DNA of 64,000 nucleotides from Desertibacillus haloalkaliphilus (GCF_019039105.1 NZ_JAHPIV010000001.1:114519-178518); one strand, 5' to 3'. Shown: positions 52,045 to 62,704, numbered from the stretch's first letter. Notes: generated by a model not told the origin, from the sequence alone. A program made the numbers and translations.

Positions 52045-54471
52045 TTATCCTCGCAACGTTGCGCCTGCTTGTTTTTCTAATTGTGATAATACATTCGTAT
52101 GAACCTTCGTCACTTCTTCATCCGTTAATGTCCGCTCAGGATCATAATATTTTAATGAGAAGGCAAGGGATTTCTTTCCTTCTTCCATGTGCTCCCCTTG
52201 ATATAAATCAAATAAGTAGACATCCTTGAGAAGGTCTTGCCCAGCTGTCTCAATCACCGTTTTCACGTGATCTGCACTTACATCCTCATCAACAACTAAC
52301 GCAATATCTCTTGTGATCGATGGATAGCGTGGAAGCTGTTGATAGAAAACAGCATCTACTTCAGCTTCTAATAATGTCTCAAGCTCAAGCTGGAACACAT
52401 ACGTTTCGTTTAGGTCTAATTCTTTTTGCAAGCTTGGGTGGACTTGTCCAATCACACCAACTTCTGATCCATTGTGTTCGACAATCGCTGTTCGTCCAGG
52501 GTGGAAACCAGGTTTTTGCCCTTGTGTAAACGTGATTTCACTTTCTAAGCCTAGCTTAGCAAATAAGCCTTCAAGTACCCCTTTGACAACGAAAAAGTCA
52601 ACGAGCTTCTTCTCTTGTTGCCAAGGATGATTTTGCCACACACCAGTAAATGCACCAGCGACCATTTCTTTTTCGGTTGGTTGCTTGGTAACGACCTCTT
52701 CCTCACTTAAAAAGATTGAACCAACTTCATATACTGAAACATCATTGACGTTACGATTGCGATTATAGCTAATCACATCAAGTAAATGAGGGAGTAGACT
52801 CGTTCTCATCGTACTACGATCCTCACTCATTGGCATCGAAAGAGTGACAGGTGTTAGCCCTTCATTTTCACCTGCTAATCCCTTCGCCTGTTTTGGTGTT
52901 GTCAGTGAGTACGTAATCGCCTGCGAAAGACCAGCCGTTTCTAAATAACGACGAACGACACGGCGTTTTGCTTGGTAATCTGTTAGTGCTCCTGGTGTTG
53001 TTGCACCAATAGGTAGTGTCGTTGGAATATGATCATACCCGTATAAGCGAGCCACTTCTTCGATAATGTCTTCTTCAATTTCAATATCAGCTCGTCTAGT
53101 TGGTGCATAGACCGTGAATGTTTCTCCTTCAACAGTGAATTCAAATTGAAGTCGCTTGAAGATTTCGCTTACGTCATCACCTGACAATGATGTTCCAAGT
53201 AATTGATTAATACGAGTCAGTGTTACCGTTACTTTTTGTTCTGATAGCGTTAAGTAATCTGCTTCTACAATGCCAGACACGACCGTTCCACCAGCAAGTT
53301 CAGCCATTAGCTGTGCAGCACGATCTGCCGCTTTAGCCACACGATTAGGATCGACACCTTTTTCAAAGCGATGACTAGAGTCACTACGTAACCCTAAATC
53401 TTTTGATGCTTGGCGAACAGTCGGGCCTCTAAAATAAGCCGCTTCAATTAACACTGTTGTCGTATCATCTTCAACTTCTGACGTTGCTCCACCCATGACA
53501 CCGGCAACGGCAGTAGGTTCATTCCCGTTTGTGATCACAAGGTGCTCACTTGATAGCTTTCTTGTTTCACCATCTAACGTGACGATCTCTTCACCCTCAC
53601 GTGCGTGACGGACGACAACTTCTTTTGAACCAAAACGATCATAATCGAAAGCATGAAGGGGTTGTCCATATTCTAATAATACGTAGTTGGTAATATCAAC
53701 GACATTACTGATTGGACGGATTCCTGATGCAATCAAGCGATTTTGCATCCATAGCGGTGATGGTCCAACCTTAAGATCCTTGACAATTCTTGCGCCATAA
53801 TAAGGGTTATCCTCTTGCGCTTCAACCTTGACTGAAATATAGTCAGCCGCCTGCTCACTTGATTCTGAAAGCTCTACCGTAGGAAGCTTCACTTCACGCC
53901 CAAGAAGCGCTGCCACTTCATAAGCGACCCCTATCATGTTAAGGCAATCGGCACGATTTGGTGTTAAGTCCAACTCTAACACTTCATCATTTATGTTTAG
54001 ATGCTCAAGCGCATCAGTTCCTGTTTCAACATCATTCGGGAATACAAAGATTCCGTCCGCAAATTCTTTGGCAACGAGCTTACTCTCAATGCCTAGCTCT
54101 TGTAAGGAGCAGATCATACCATGAGAAGCTTCCCCACGCAGCTTTGCTTTTTTGATTTTAAAATTGCCTGGAAGAACCGCACCGACTTTTGCGACAGCTA
54201 CCTTCTGTCCTGCTGCAACATTTGGTGCCCCACACACAATTTGTGTATTTTCTTCTTCGCCGATATCAACCTGACAAAGGTTTAGCTTGTCTGCGTTCGG
54301 ATGTTGTCCACATTCAACGACATGACCGATCACGACGTCCTTAATACCTTTATTAAGCGAATGAATAATATCAACTTCAACACCGCCACGTGTTAATTTT
54401 TCGGCAATATCAGCCGCTGTTAAATCACTAATATCAATATATTCTTGTAACCATCGATATGAAACTAGCAT
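52045..54471 (-). CDS. pheT: phenylalanyl-tRNA synthetase beta subunit
   Basis: PheT forms the alpha2-beta2 enzyme with PheS. The N-terminal tRNA-binding EMAP-like domain (about 40-150) has [18 protein letters not shown] and ICSLQELGI. The B3/B4 editing region follows, with YEVAALLG and [25 protein letters not shown]. The C-terminal anticodon-binding domain contains [15 protein letters not shown]. The 808 residues are standard. It starts 15 bases after pheS. Confidence 0.98.
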   Translation of the reverse strand: MLVSYRWLQEYIDISDLTAADIAEKLTRGGVEVDIIHSLNKGIKDVVIGHVVECGQHPNADKLNLCQVDIGEEENTQIVCGAPNVAAGQKVAVAKVGAVLPGNFKIKKAKLRGEASHGMICSLQELGIESKLVAKEFADGIFVFPNDVETGTDALEHLNINDEVLELDLTPNRADCLNMIGVAYEVAALLGREVKLPTVELSESSEQAADYISVKVEAQEDNPYYGARIVKDLKVGPSPLWMQNRLIASGIRPISNVVDITNYVLLEYGQPLHAFDYDRFGSKEVVVRHAREGEEIVTLDGETRKLSSEHLVITNGNEPTAVAGVMGGATSEVEDDTTTVLIEAAYFRGPTVRQASKDLGLRSDSSHRFEKGVDPNRVAKAADRAAQLMAELAGGTVVSGIVEADYLTLSEQKVTVTLTRINQLLGTSLSGDDVSEIFKRLQFEFTVEGETFTVYAPTRRADIEIEEDIIEEVARLYGYDHIPTTLPIGATTPGALTDYQAKRRVVRRYLETAGLSQAITYSLTTPKQAKGLAGENEGLTPVTLSMPMSEDRSTMRTSLLPHLLDVISYNRNRNVNDVSVYEVGSIFLSEEEVVTKQPTEKEMVAGAFTGVWQNHPWQQEKKLVDFFVVKGVLEGLFAKLGLESEITFTQGQKPGFHPGRTAIVEHNGSEVGVIGQVHPSLQKELDLNETYVFQLELETLLEAEVDAVFYQQLPRYPSITRDIALVVDEDVSADHVKTVIETAGQDLLKDVYLFDLYQGEHMEEGKKSLAFSLKYYDPERTLTDEEVTKVHTNVLSQLEKQAGATLRG

Positions 54472-54486
54472 TTGTTTTGTTCCTCC

Positions 54487-55521
54487 TTACGCCCGTTTAA
54501 ATTGTTGTAAAAAGCGGTAATCGTTTGTATAGAAATGACGAATATCGTCGATGCCATACTTTAACATTGCAAGTCGTTCAACACCCATTCCAAAGGCAAA
54601 ACCACTATATTTATTTGGATCAAATCCACCCATTTCAAGTACACGTGGGTGTACCATGCCAGCTCCTAACACTTCAATCCAGCCCGATTGTTTACACACT
54701 CGACAGCCGTCTCCGCCACACATCACACATGAAATATCAACCTCAACTGATGGCTCTGTGAATGGGAAAAAGCTTGGGCGTAAACGAATTTTTTGATCTG
54801 GACCAAAGAACTTTTTCGCAAAAGTTTCAAGTACGCCCTTCAGATCACTCATGCGTACATTTTCGTCAATGTAAAGTCCTTCGATTTGCATAAACTGATG
54901 GGAATGTGTCGCGTCGTCATCATCACGACGGAACACTTTACCTGGACAAATAATTTTGACTGGACCTTTTCCTTCATACTTTTCCATCGTTCTTGCTTGC
55001 ACAGGTGATGTATGAGTACGTAATAATAAGTCATTTGTAATATAGAATGAATCTTGCATATCACGAGCCGGGTGTTCCTTCGGCAAGTTTAGTGCCTCAA
55101 AGTTATAATAATCCGTTTCAACTTCAGGGCCTTCAGCAACGGAGAAGCCCATTCCCATAAAGACATCCTCAACATGTTCAACAACACCTGTTAACGGATG
55201 ACGACTCCCTACTTGTACCGGACGTCCTGGTAATGTGACATCAATGCTTTCTGCTGCGAGCTGTTGCTCAACCGCTTCTTCTTCTAAACGCTGTTCCTTT
55301 TGTTCAAGTTTTTCCGTGATCGCAGCGCGAACATCATTTGCCATTTGTCCAACCTTTGGACGCTCTTCAGCTGATAATTTCCCCATGCCACGAAGAACTT
55401 CTGTGATTGGCCCCTTCTTCCCTAGATAAGCCACTCGAATTTCTTGTAATGCTTTTAAGTCACTTGCTTCTTCAACTTTTGCGATTGCTTCTGCTTGCAA
55501 CGCCTCTAAACGCTCTTGCAT
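54487..55521 (-). CDS. pheS: phenylalanyl-tRNA synthetase alpha subunit
   Basis: PheS is the catalytic class II subunit. The N-terminal coiled coil contacts tRNA. Motif 2 and 3 regions include [30 protein letters not shown] and [31 protein letters not shown] group occurs near residue 265, as in other Bacillus PheS. I choose ATG 55521 ([12 protein letters not shown], 344 residues), with AAAGGAGG eight bases upstream; the longer frame is not conserved. Confidence 0.98.
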   Translation of the reverse strand: MQERLEALQAEAIAKVEEASDLKALQEIRVAYLGKKGPITEVLRGMGKLSAEERPKVGQMANDVRAAITEKLEQKEQRLEEEAVEQQLAAESIDVTLPGRPVQVGSRHPLTGVVEHVEDVFMGMGFSVAEGPEVETDYYNFEALNLPKEHPARDMQDSFYITNDLLLRTHTSPVQARTMEKYEGKGPVKIICPGKVFRRDDDDATHSHQFMQIEGLYIDENVRMSDLKGVLETFAKKFFGPDQKIRLRPSFFPFTEPSVEVDISCVMCGGDGCRVCKQSGWIEVLGAGMVHPRVLEMGGFDPNKYSGFAFGMGVERLAMLKYGIDDIRHFYTNDYRFLQQFKRA

Positions 55522-55593
55522 GACTCTTTCCTCCTTTATGGAATCAGATTTTAACAAGTTTTAGTGATCGCTATCTCCTATTAGGGGGAACAA

Positions 55594-55865
55594 CAAAAAA
55601 AGCCCTCATCCCAAAAAAGGGACGAAAGCTTCGCGGTACCACCCTAATTAACAGTAGCTCCTGCTACTGTTCACTTCATTACGATAACGGCTTCTGCCGG
55701 TTCAACCTTAATAAGAAACACAAATGATCCTTATCATCCGGTGACAGCTCCAGAGTGAATTCAACTGTGTTGCCATAGAAATGCTTTCAGTCCAGGACAT
55801 TTCCTCCCTTCATGGCACTTGCAGCCTACTACTCTCCTTCAACACTCTTACTTATGTACAATTTC
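55594..55865 (-). promoter_or_regulatory. T-box riboswitch (phenylalanine) controlling pheST
   Basis: The T-box AGGGTGGTACCGCG is the complement of 55632-55645. Stem I contains the specifier loop TTGAATTCACT, giving UUC (Phe), complement of 55757-55759. The terminator pairs AGCTTTCGTCCC with GGGATGAGGGCT (55601-55630, some G-T pairs) and ends in TTTTTT. Uncharged tRNA-Phe would allow readthrough into pheS. Confidence 0.95.
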
Positions 55866-55901
55866 TATCTATTATAGATAAAAAAAATTAGACTTGCAAC
55901 T

Positions 55902-56657
55902 CTACCCACGTAAATAATAAAGCAAAATCCCTGTAGCCACCGCAACATTTAGCGATTCATTTTTCCCATAAATAGGAATATAGAGGTTTTGATCGGTTTG
56001 TTCAAGCAACGATTTGCTCACACCTTCTCCTTCATTTCCAACAATAAGTGCAAACTGCTGTTGCGGTTCGATCGCTGTAAACGAACTTCCACCTTCAAGT
56101 GCCGTTCCAAAAACAGGAAGCCCTTGCTGCTTACAAACTTCGATCGCTTCGCTCAAGTCTTTCTTGATAACTGGAAGATGAAAAATTGAACCTTGCGTTG
56201 CACGAATGACCTTACTATTATAAACATCGACACTCCCACTTCCAACAATCACTCCAGACATTCCAGCACTATCAGCCGTTCGAATCATCGTCCCAAGGTT
56301 ACCCGGGTCTTGGATCGCATCAACGAAGAGATATCGCCCTTCTGCAAGAATGTCTAGACCTGTCTGTTCGATTTTACAAATAGCAGCAATTCCTTGCGGG
56401 GTTTCGGTTTCACTAATTTCTTTCATCACCCGTTCGGTTACAATCGTCACCGAAACATTGTCAACGACCCACCCTGTTGGGATTGAAAACTGTTCATCGA
56501 CAATCAGTTCTTCAATGTCAGCTTCTGCTTGCAATGCTGCTTCGATGAGATGTGTCCCCTCAATTAAGACGCTCCCCTGTTGCTCACGTCCTTTTTTTGT
56601 ATGAAGCTTCTTCCATTGTTTTACTCTTTGGTTTTTATGTGATTCAATGCGGTTCAT
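55902..56657 (-). CDS. ysgA: SpoU-family RNA 2'-O-methyltransferase, YsgA-like
   Basis: A 251-residue TrmH/SpoU methyltransferase. The N-terminal substrate-binding domain includes SVLIEGTHLIEAAL. SpoU motifs are VDAIQDPGNLGTMIRTADSA, ALIVGNEGEGVS and YIPIYGKNESLNVAVATGIL. It forms the deep trefoil knot that binds S-adenosylmethionine. The RNA target is not known from sequence. It lies upstream of pheS as in B. subtilis. Confidence 0.95.
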   Translation of the reverse strand: MNRIESHKNQRVKQWKKLHTKKGREQQGSVLIEGTHLIEAALQAEADIEELIVDEQFSIPTGWVVDNVSVTIVTERVMKEISETETPQGIAAICKIEQTGLDILAEGRYLFVDAIQDPGNLGTMIRTADSAGMSGVIVGSGSVDVYNSKVIRATQGSIFHLPVIKKDLSEAIEVCKQQGLPVFGTALEGGSSFTAIEPQQQFALIVGNEGEGVSKSLLEQTDQNLYIPIYGKNESLNVAVATGILLYYLRG

Positions 56658-56839
56658 GATTCTTCTATCACCTTTTCTACTCGTTATTTCACGTTTGATA
56701 AACGTTGACGGTCAACTTGTTTTCTTTAAAATTATAACCCACAAATTGGTACATAATCCAAAACAAATAATGAAATACTATTTGTAAAGCAATCAATTGA
56801 TAGCTTATTACACATTTTAGCATACAGGAGGTGTGACAC

Positions 56840-57049
56840 GTGAGTTTTAACTTACGACAAGCAATCTTATCTAATGTTGCAGGAAGTGATGAAAAACAAG
56901 TTGAAGCAACGATTCAGGATGCGATGCAAAGTGGCGAAGAAAAAATGCTTCCAGGTCTTGGTGTACTTTTTGAAGTGTATTGGCAACATGCAGATGAATC
57001 TGCTAAAAACGAAATGATCTCACAAATTGCCGATGGGCTTCGTCAATAA
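56840..57049 (+). CDS. sspI: small acid-soluble spore protein SspI
   Basis: A 69-residue minor SASP of the H/I group. The sequence [20 protein letters not shown] and [17 protein letters not shown] is close to B. subtilis SspI, including length. It is expected in the forespore under sigma-G. The start is GTG, with CAGGAGG eight bases upstream. It is divergent from ysgA. Confidence 0.96.
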   Translation: MSFNLRQAILSNVAGSDEKQVEATIQDAMQSGEEKMLPGLGVLFEVYWQHADESAKNEMISQIADGLRQ

Positions 57050-57090
57050 AATGACACTGTAGAGTTCATTGTTTCCATTTCGAAGCAGTC

Positions 57091-57125
57091 AAAAAAGCCG
57101 GTCGTAAAATTAAACCGGCTTTTTT
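57091..57125. terminator. bidirectional terminator between sspI and the M42 peptidase gene
   Basis: AAAAAAGCCGGT pairs with ACCGGCTTTTTT, giving T runs on both strands between two convergent genes. Confidence 0.9.
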
Positions 57126-57134
57126 GACATGCTA

Positions 57135-58220
57135 TCATGAAAATGTAATTTCTTTCACTGTTTCAGCATCTAACTTCTTAATGACTTCAACAATCAGTTT
57201 TACTGCATTTTCAAAGTCATCACGATGGAGAATCGCTGCATGAGTATGGATATAACGAGTCGCAATCGTAATCGATAATGCTGGTACACCATTTGCCGTT
57301 AAATGAATCGATCCCGAATCCGTACCCCCACCAGGAACGGCATCGAACTGATATGGAATCTTTTTCTCATCAGCAGTATCTGTGACTAGGTCACGAAGCC
57401 CTTTATGAGAAACCATTGATGCGTCATAGACGATAATCTGTGGGCCATCACCCATTTTCGCTAATGCATCCTTTGTCGTTACACCCGGTGTATCACCAGC
57501 AATGCCAACATCAACAGCAAAACCGATATCAGGCTGGATCTGATTTGTCGCTGTTTTTGCCCCACGTAAGCCGACTTCTTCTTGAACCGTACCAACACCA
57601 TACACAGTATTCGGATGATCCTCATTTTGAAGCTGACGTAACACCTCAATAGCAATCGCACAACCAATACGGTTATCCCATGCCTTTGCCATTAAATATT
57701 TTTCGTTTTTCATGACTGTAAAGTCACAAACAGGCACAATGGCATCTCCCGGACGAATACCAAACTCTTGGGCTTCCTCTTTACTGGATGCACCAATATC
57801 AATGAACATGTCTTTCTTATCCATCGATTTCTTGCGTGCTTCTGGTGGTAGAATGTGTGGTGGTTTTGATCCGATCACTCCGGGTACATTGCCTGTTCGT
57901 GTCATAATCGTTACTCGTTGCGCGAGCATTACTTGCTCCCACCAGCCACCAACCGTTTGAAACTTAATGAACCCTTTGTCATCAATGTGGGTAACCATAA
58001 ATCCGATTTCATCAAGGTGACCTGCGACCATGATTTTCGGACCACTTGCCGTCCCTTGCTTTTTCGCAATTAAGCTACCAAGATTATCGGTTGACACCTC
58101 ATCTGCTAATGGTTCAATGTGCTTTTTCATCACTTCACGAGGTTCGCGCTCATTACCTGGAATCCCATTTGCATCGGTCAATTCTTTTAACATTTGTAAC
58201 GTCTCATCTAGGTTCGCCAT
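57135..58220 (-). CDS. ysdC: M42-family aminopeptidase (YsdC/FrvX type)
   Basis: A two-metal aminopeptidase or endoglucanase-like cytoplasmic enzyme of clan MH. Metal and catalytic motifs are [51 protein letters not shown] and [11 protein letters not shown] choose ATG 58220 ([14 protein letters not shown], 361 residues, the B. subtilis YsdC length), with AAAGGAGG upstream. The longer frame to 58253 includes the ribosome site and is not protein. Confidence 0.95.
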   Translation of the reverse strand: MANLDETLQMLKELTDANGIPGNEREPREVMKKHIEPLADEVSTDNLGSLIAKKQGTASGPKIMVAGHLDEIGFMVTHIDDKGFIKFQTVGGWWEQVMLAQRVTIMTRTGNVPGVIGSKPPHILPPEARKKSMDKKDMFIDIGASSKEEAQEFGIRPGDAIVPVCDFTVMKNEKYLMAKAWDNRIGCAIAIEVLRQLQNEDHPNTVYGVGTVQEEVGLRGAKTATNQIQPDIGFAVDVGIAGDTPGVTTKDALAKMGDGPQIIVYDASMVSHKGLRDLVTDTADEKKIPYQFDAVPGGGTDSGSIHLTANGVPALSITIATRYIHTHAAILHRDDFENAVKLIVEVIKKLDAETVKEITFS

Positions 58221-58315
58221 ATGTAAAACCTCCTTTAGCTTCTGTATGATCATTTCTCATCCATTATAACGATAACTAAAAAATAGCACAATTTTTCCAA
58301 CAGGCCCCGACAAGA

Positions 58316-59581
58316 CTAGTCAACAAAAAACAAACTTAGCGCTGGAATAAATGAAATAATTAAAATGTTGATAATCATGACGATAATAAAAGGAATAATG
58401 GCACGTAACAAACTTTCAAACCTTGTCCCAGCTATATTTGAGGCAACGAATAAATTGATACCAACCGGTGGTGTAATAAATCCAACGGCTAAATTCACGA
58501 TCATAATAATACCAAAATGAACCATATCGATCCCTAACGCTTGAGCAACTGGAGCTAGAATTGGTGTTAAAATGATAATCGCTGCCGCGGTTTCGAGAAA
58601 AATTCCAATAATAAGTAAAATCAAATTAATAATTAAAAGAGCAATGATCCAATTGTCGGTAATCCCTAGCATCAGTTCCGTAATTTGTGCTGGAATTCTT
58701 TCTCGAGTTAAGTAATAGCCAAAAATGGAGGCCCCAGCGATAATAAACATAATCACAGATGTCGTAATAATCGATGATGTGAAGATCTCCATTAAGTCCT
58801 TCCATTTGATTTCACGGTAGATGAGAATACCTACAATAAGACCGTAAACAACTGCAACTAGTGCAGCTTCTGTCGGTGTAAACACCCCTCCATAAATACC
58901 ACCGAGAATAATGACTGGCATCAGTAGGGCAAGAAATGCATCTTTTAACGCTTTAAGAAAATCAATAAATCCGTAAGCTTCTCCGCCCCCGTAGCCCTTA
59001 AATAGCGAGATCACATAGACCAGAATAATTAATGAAACAACAACGAACACCCCAGGAATAATTCCTGCAATAAACAAATCACTAATGGATACACCAGCAG
59101 CTACACCAAACAAGACTAACGGTACACTCGGTGGAATCATAATCCCTACCGTACCACCTGTGGCTTGAATGGCCGTCGCAAAGTTTTTATCATAGCCTTT
59201 TTTCACCATCGCAGGAATAAGAATCGAACCAACGGCGGCCGTTGTTGCTGCTGCTGATCCTGATATCGCTGCAAAAAAAGCACAGGCAACAATCGAGACA
59301 ATCGCGAGTCCACCACGAACACGACTGAAGATGACATTAGCTAAATGGATTAAACGTTTTGAGATCCCCCCTGTTTCCATTAATTTCCCTGCTAAAATAA
59401 AGAAAGGAATCGCAAGTAAGGGAAACGAATCGACCGAATTAAACATTCGTTGCATAATCGCAACAAGTGGAACCGAATCTTGAATGATAAAGATCAGTGA
59501 AGCAGACATTCCGAGCGCAATCGCAATGGGTACATTAATTAAAAATAAGACAAATAATAAAACGAACAATAGAACACTCAT
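58316..59581 (-). CDS. dctM: TRAP transporter large membrane subunit (DctM type)
   Basis: The 421-residue protein has about 12-13 membrane segments and typical DctM motifs: FPLLAIPFFILAGKLMETGG, ISGSAAATTAAVGSILIPAM, GGTVGIMIPPSVPLVLFG, and VGFITPPVGINLFVASNI. It forms the sodium-driven translocation channel with DctQ and the binding protein DctP. Its ATG overlaps the dctQ stop by one base. It is the last gene of the operon. Confidence 0.96.
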   Translation of the reverse strand: MSVLLFVLLFVLFLINVPIAIALGMSASLIFIIQDSVPLVAIMQRMFNSVDSFPLLAIPFFILAGKLMETGGISKRLIHLANVIFSRVRGGLAIVSIVACAFFAAISGSAAATTAAVGSILIPAMVKKGYDKNFATAIQATGGTVGIMIPPSVPLVLFGVAAGVSISDLFIAGIIPGVFVVVSLIILVYVISLFKGYGGGEAYGFIDFLKALKDAFLALLMPVIILGGIYGGVFTPTEAALVAVVYGLIVGILIYREIKWKDLMEIFTSSIITTSVIMFIIAGASIFGYYLTRERIPAQITELMLGITDNWIIALLIINLILLIIGIFLETAAAIIILTPILAPVAQALGIDMVHFGIIMIVNLAVGFITPPVGINLFVASNIAGTRFESLLRAIIPFIIVMIINILIISFIPALSLFFVD

Positions 59582-60054
59582 TATGCCTCCTCCCCTCTCC
59601 TTAGATCCTCAAATACTCCAGCAACTAAATTAATGGTTAAGACGATACCACTAATTGGTATCACCAAATAAATGGCCCCCATTGGGATTCTAAGTACCGG
59701 TGACAATTGATTCATCGAACGTTCTGACAGATGGAACCCTTGTTGAATCATGAGCCAGAAGAACCCTATGCATACAATAGCAGCGATCACCGTTAACAAC
59801 CTCCGTAACAATAGTGGTGATTTTTCGACTAAGATTGACATCCCGATATGAGACTTTAATGACATCGCATAGGCTGCCCCTAAAAATGTAATCCAAATTA
59901 AACAATAACGTGCTAGCTCTTCGGTCCAGGCGAGCGGTTGATTTAAGACAAACCGAAATAACACTTGGCAAAAAACAGCAACGATCAATACAGTTAAAAT
60001 GACAATGAGAAAATATTTGATGATTTGATTCATTGTCGCAATGATTTTCCCCAT
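59581..60054 (-). CDS. dctQ: TRAP transporter small membrane subunit (DctQ type)
   Basis: A four-helix membrane protein with the family pattern RFVLNQPLAWTEELARYCLIWITFLGAAYAM (read in parts) and SHIGMSILVEKSP. It pairs with DctM. I choose ATG 60054 (MGKIIATMNQIIKYF, 157 residues), with AAGAGGGTG six bases upstream; the frame to 60087 adds 11 residues. An intercistronic hairpin separates it from dctP. Confidence 0.93.
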   Translation of the reverse strand: MGKIIATMNQIIKYFLIVILTVLIVAVFCQVLFRFVLNQPLAWTEELARYCLIWITFLGAAYAMSLKSHIGMSILVEKSPLLLRRLLTVIAAIVCIGFFWLMIQQGFHLSERSMNQLSPVLRIPMGAIYLVIPISGIVLTINLVAGVFEDLRRGEEA

Positions 60055-60130
60055 ATGCTTCACCCTCTTGTTCAACCCTGCTATCATCTACCGAGCAGGA
60101 GTGTTTCTTTCTATTGGTGTTTTTGTTTAG

Positions 60131-60203
60131 AAAAAAACGGGAAGAAGTCTCGAGTTTACCTGCCTATTTTTCCAGCAGTCTCAGAAGTCTCCTCCCGTTT
60201 TTT
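60131..60203 (-). terminator. imperfect hairpin between dctP and dctQ
   Basis: AAAAAACGGGA pairs with TCCCGTTTTTT, extended inward by partial pairing of AGAAGTCTCGAG with CTCAGAAGTCTC. On the minus strand a T7 run follows. It probably terminates part of the transcript after dctP, so that more binding protein than membrane subunits is made. Confidence 0.75.
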
Positions 60204-60214
60204 ATAAAATGACA

Positions 60215-61240
60215 TTATTGAGCTTCTAAAATCTCATTTAATAATTCTTGGTATTCGAAGCTGTCATAGACTGAGCTAATCCCTTCACGAAAAGGCTCTA
60301 CATCTACATCTTCAAGGATTTGCATCCCTTGTTCACGTAGCGTATCTAGTGACTCTTGCTCCATTTCAATAATAAGATCACGTTGATAGGCGCCAATGTT
60401 TTGTCCTTCTTCAACAACGATATCACGCAAGTCTTCTGGTAATTGATCATACGTTTCCTGACTCATCATATAGATCGCAACAGAATACACATGGTTCGTC
60501 AGTGTCATATACTCTTGGTTTGAATCATATAGGTTAAATTGATCAGCAACGATCGCGGGATTCTCTTGCCCATCAACAACCCCTTGTTGCAAAGCAGTTA
60601 ATGCTTCTGTCCACGCCATCGGTGATGGTCGTGCGCCAAGCTCTTCAAATGCGGCTAAATGAATATCATTTTCTTGCGTACGAATACTTAATCCATCAAG
60701 GTCTGCTGGCTCTTCAATCGGATGTAAGCTATTTGTAATATGGCGGAACCCATTCTCAGCCCATGATAACGGTACAATTCCTTCTGCTTCTAAGCTCGAG
60801 AACAGTCGATCACCGATTTCACCTTCTAATACAGCGACAGCGGAATCTCGATCATTAAATAAAAATGGTAAATCTAGAACCCCTAGTTCTGGTACAAAGT
60901 TTGTTACAGGTGCTGTTGATGAAACAACGAGATCAACCGTTCCAAATGTTAACCCTTCTGTCAACTCACGCTCTGCCCCAATTTGACTATTTGGGAATGT
61001 TTCGATAATCACTCGTCCATCCGTACGTTCCTCAACGTTTTCAGCCATTTGTAAAAACGCTAATTCATAAGGATGATCATCTGGTAATGAATGTCCTGCT
61101 TGTAAAACATACACCTCTTCTTCACCTGCTGAGTCCGCTGTTCCTGACTCGTCGCTGCTCGTTTCTGAGCCACCACAAGCAGTAAGAACCATACTCACGA
61201 TGACCGCAAGCACTAGTAAATAAAATTGACTTCCCTTCAT
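60215..61240 (-). CDS. dctP: TRAP transporter solute-binding lipoprotein (DctP type)
   Basis: A 341-residue extracellular solute-binding protein, anchored by a lipoprotein signal with lipobox LTAC (Cys 22), followed by a Ser/Glu-rich linker. DctP features are QAGHSLPDDHPYELAFLQMA, the substrate Arg region GLSIRTQENDIH, and TALQQGVVDGQENPA. The ligand is probably a carboxylate; the neighbouring FAD oxidase suggests a 2-hydroxyacid such as glycolate or lactate, as inference. Confidence 0.94.
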   Translation of the reverse strand: MKGSQFYLLVLAVIVSMVLTACGGSETSSDESGTADSAGEEEVYVLQAGHSLPDDHPYELAFLQMAENVEERTDGRVIIETFPNSQIGAERELTEGLTFGTVDLVVSSTAPVTNFVPELGVLDLPFLFNDRDSAVAVLEGEIGDRLFSSLEAEGIVPLSWAENGFRHITNSLHPIEEPADLDGLSIRTQENDIHLAAFEELGARPSPMAWTEALTALQQGVVDGQENPAIVADQFNLYDSNQEYMTLTNHVYSVAIYMMSQETYDQLPEDLRDIVVEEGQNIGAYQRDLIIEMEQESLDTLREQGMQILEDVDVEPFREGISSVYDSFEYQELLNEILEAQ

Positions 61241-61277
61241 TTCCTAACTCCCTTTCTTTTCTATATGTTTTTTAACT

Positions 61278-62651
61278 TTACAAAGAATTCTTTGTAAAAA
61301 TTTTACCTGGATTTAATATTCCTTTTGGATCAAGTGCTTGTTTAATTGTCTGCATCACGTCATAGGCTTCTTGGTGTTCTCTTCGTTGATAGATGGCTTT
61401 CCCAACGCCTACCCCATGCTCCCCAGTACATGTACCGCTTCGGTCTAGGGCGTCATCAACAATCTCGGCATTGAGTTGCTTCGCTTTTTTTACATCCTCT
61501 GGTTCATCGACATCAACCATTAGTAACACGTGAAAATTCCCGTCACCGACATGACCAACAATAGCTCCATCTAAGCCAATGTTCTCAATCGCCTCTCTGG
61601 CATGAATGATCGCTTCTGATAACTCGGATAATGGCAGACTAACATCAGTCACCATCAATTTCTTTCCGGGGAAACCATGAATAAATGCATAGGCTAGATT
61701 ATGCCTTGCCTCCCACAGCTGATGTCTAGCCTTGGAATCTAGCTCAAAGGCAATATCCTCACAGCCTAAATCCAATACAATATCTTTTGTAAATTCAACA
61801 TCCTGCTTTAAACCACTTTCATTTCCATGAAACTCTAAAAACAGTGTTGGCTGTTCCGCGTAGGCCGTTTGGCTATGTTGATTAACTTGTTTAATCGAAC
61901 GAGCATCGACCAACTCAACTCTAGCAATTGGAATACCTGCAGATAGAATCCCTACAACCGCATCAACCGCTGCATGTATCGTAGGAAATGATGCGCGTGC
62001 CGCCATGATTTTTTCAGGAATCCCATATACCTGTAAGGTTAATTCCGTAATCACACCGAGCGTTCCCTCAGAACCTACCATTAATCCATTTAGGTGATAA
62101 CCAGAGGATGACTTTGCCGATAATCCCCCTGTATGGATCAAGGTCCCACTCGCTGTCACCACTTCTAAGTCCCGAACTTGATCACGCATAATCCCATATT
62201 TAACCGAAGTTGTGCCACTTGCATTCGTTGCGGCCATCCCACCGAGCGTAGCATCAGCACCTGGATCTACAGAGAAAAACAATCCATATTTTTTTAGCTC
62301 TTTATTTAGCTGAGACCTCGTTACCCCCGGCTGGACTTTGACGAGAAAGTCACCTTCCTTGACCTCAATGATCTTATCCATCATAGACATATCTAGTGAG
62401 ATTCCACCTTCGTATGGAATCACATGACCTTCTAGGCTTGTCCCTAAACCAAATGGAACAATTGGTATGTTGTTCTCATTTGCATAAGCAACCACTTGAC
62501 GAACTTCATCACTATTGATTGGAAAGACGACAACATCAGGGAGACTAGGTGTATGGTATGATTCATCTCGACTATGTTGTTGGAGCATGGTTTCATTTGT
62601 ACTCACCCGCTCCTTTGGAATGATTTGCTGCAACTGTTCTTGTAAATTCAC
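61278..62651 (-). CDS. FAD-linked 2-hydroxyacid oxidase (GlcD / D-lactate dehydrogenase type)
   Basis: A 457-residue protein of the PCMH-type flavoprotein family that oxidises glycolate, D-lactate or D-2-hydroxyglutarate. The FAD-binding part has VPFGLGTSLEGHV, GVTRSQLNKEL, GADATLGGMAATNASGTTSVKYG and GSEGTLGVITELTL. The C-terminal cap has GHVGDGNFHVLLMV and the CTGEHGVGVGK motif. The start is GTG with AAGGGGGAG six bases upstream. It leads an operon with dctP, dctQ and dctM, so uptake and oxidation of one substrate are probably coupled. Which substrate cannot be told. Confidence 0.93.
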   Translation of the reverse strand: MNLQEQLQQIIPKERVSTNETMLQQHSRDESYHTPSLPDVVVFPINSDEVRQVVAYANENNIPIVPFGLGTSLEGHVIPYEGGISLDMSMMDKIIEVKEGDFLVKVQPGVTRSQLNKELKKYGLFFSVDPGADATLGGMAATNASGTTSVKYGIMRDQVRDLEVVTASGTLIHTGGLSAKSSSGYHLNGLMVGSEGTLGVITELTLQVYGIPEKIMAARASFPTIHAAVDAVVGILSAGIPIARVELVDARSIKQVNQHSQTAYAEQPTLFLEFHGNESGLKQDVEFTKDIVLDLGCEDIAFELDSKARHQLWEARHNLAYAFIHGFPGKKLMVTDVSLPLSELSEAIIHAREAIENIGLDGAIVGHVGDGNFHVLLMVDVDEPEDVKKAKQLNAEIVDDALDRSGTCTGEHGVGVGKAIYQRREHQEAYDVMQTIKQALDPKGILNPGKIFTKNSL

Positions 62652-62664
62652 GGCTTACTCCCCC

Positions 62665-62704
62665 TTGTCTAATTTCGCCAAATAGCGACAATTGGCATTT
62701 GTCG
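62665..62704. promoter_or_regulatory. possible operator upstream of the FAD oxidase-TRAP operon
   Basis: CGACAATTGGCATTTGTCG (62686-62704) has perfect 6-base arms, and TTGTCT at 62665 forms a second inverted pair with GACAA at 62687. TTGTC/GACAA boxes are used by FadR-type GntR regulators of hydroxyacid genes. No regulator gene is in the window. Confidence 0.4.

Noticed and set aside
56803..56830. sigma-G-like promoter (TGATAG and CATACAG) before sspI
   Set aside because: The -10 would overlap the ribosome site, leaving too short a leader; no better sigma-G match was found, so none is listed.
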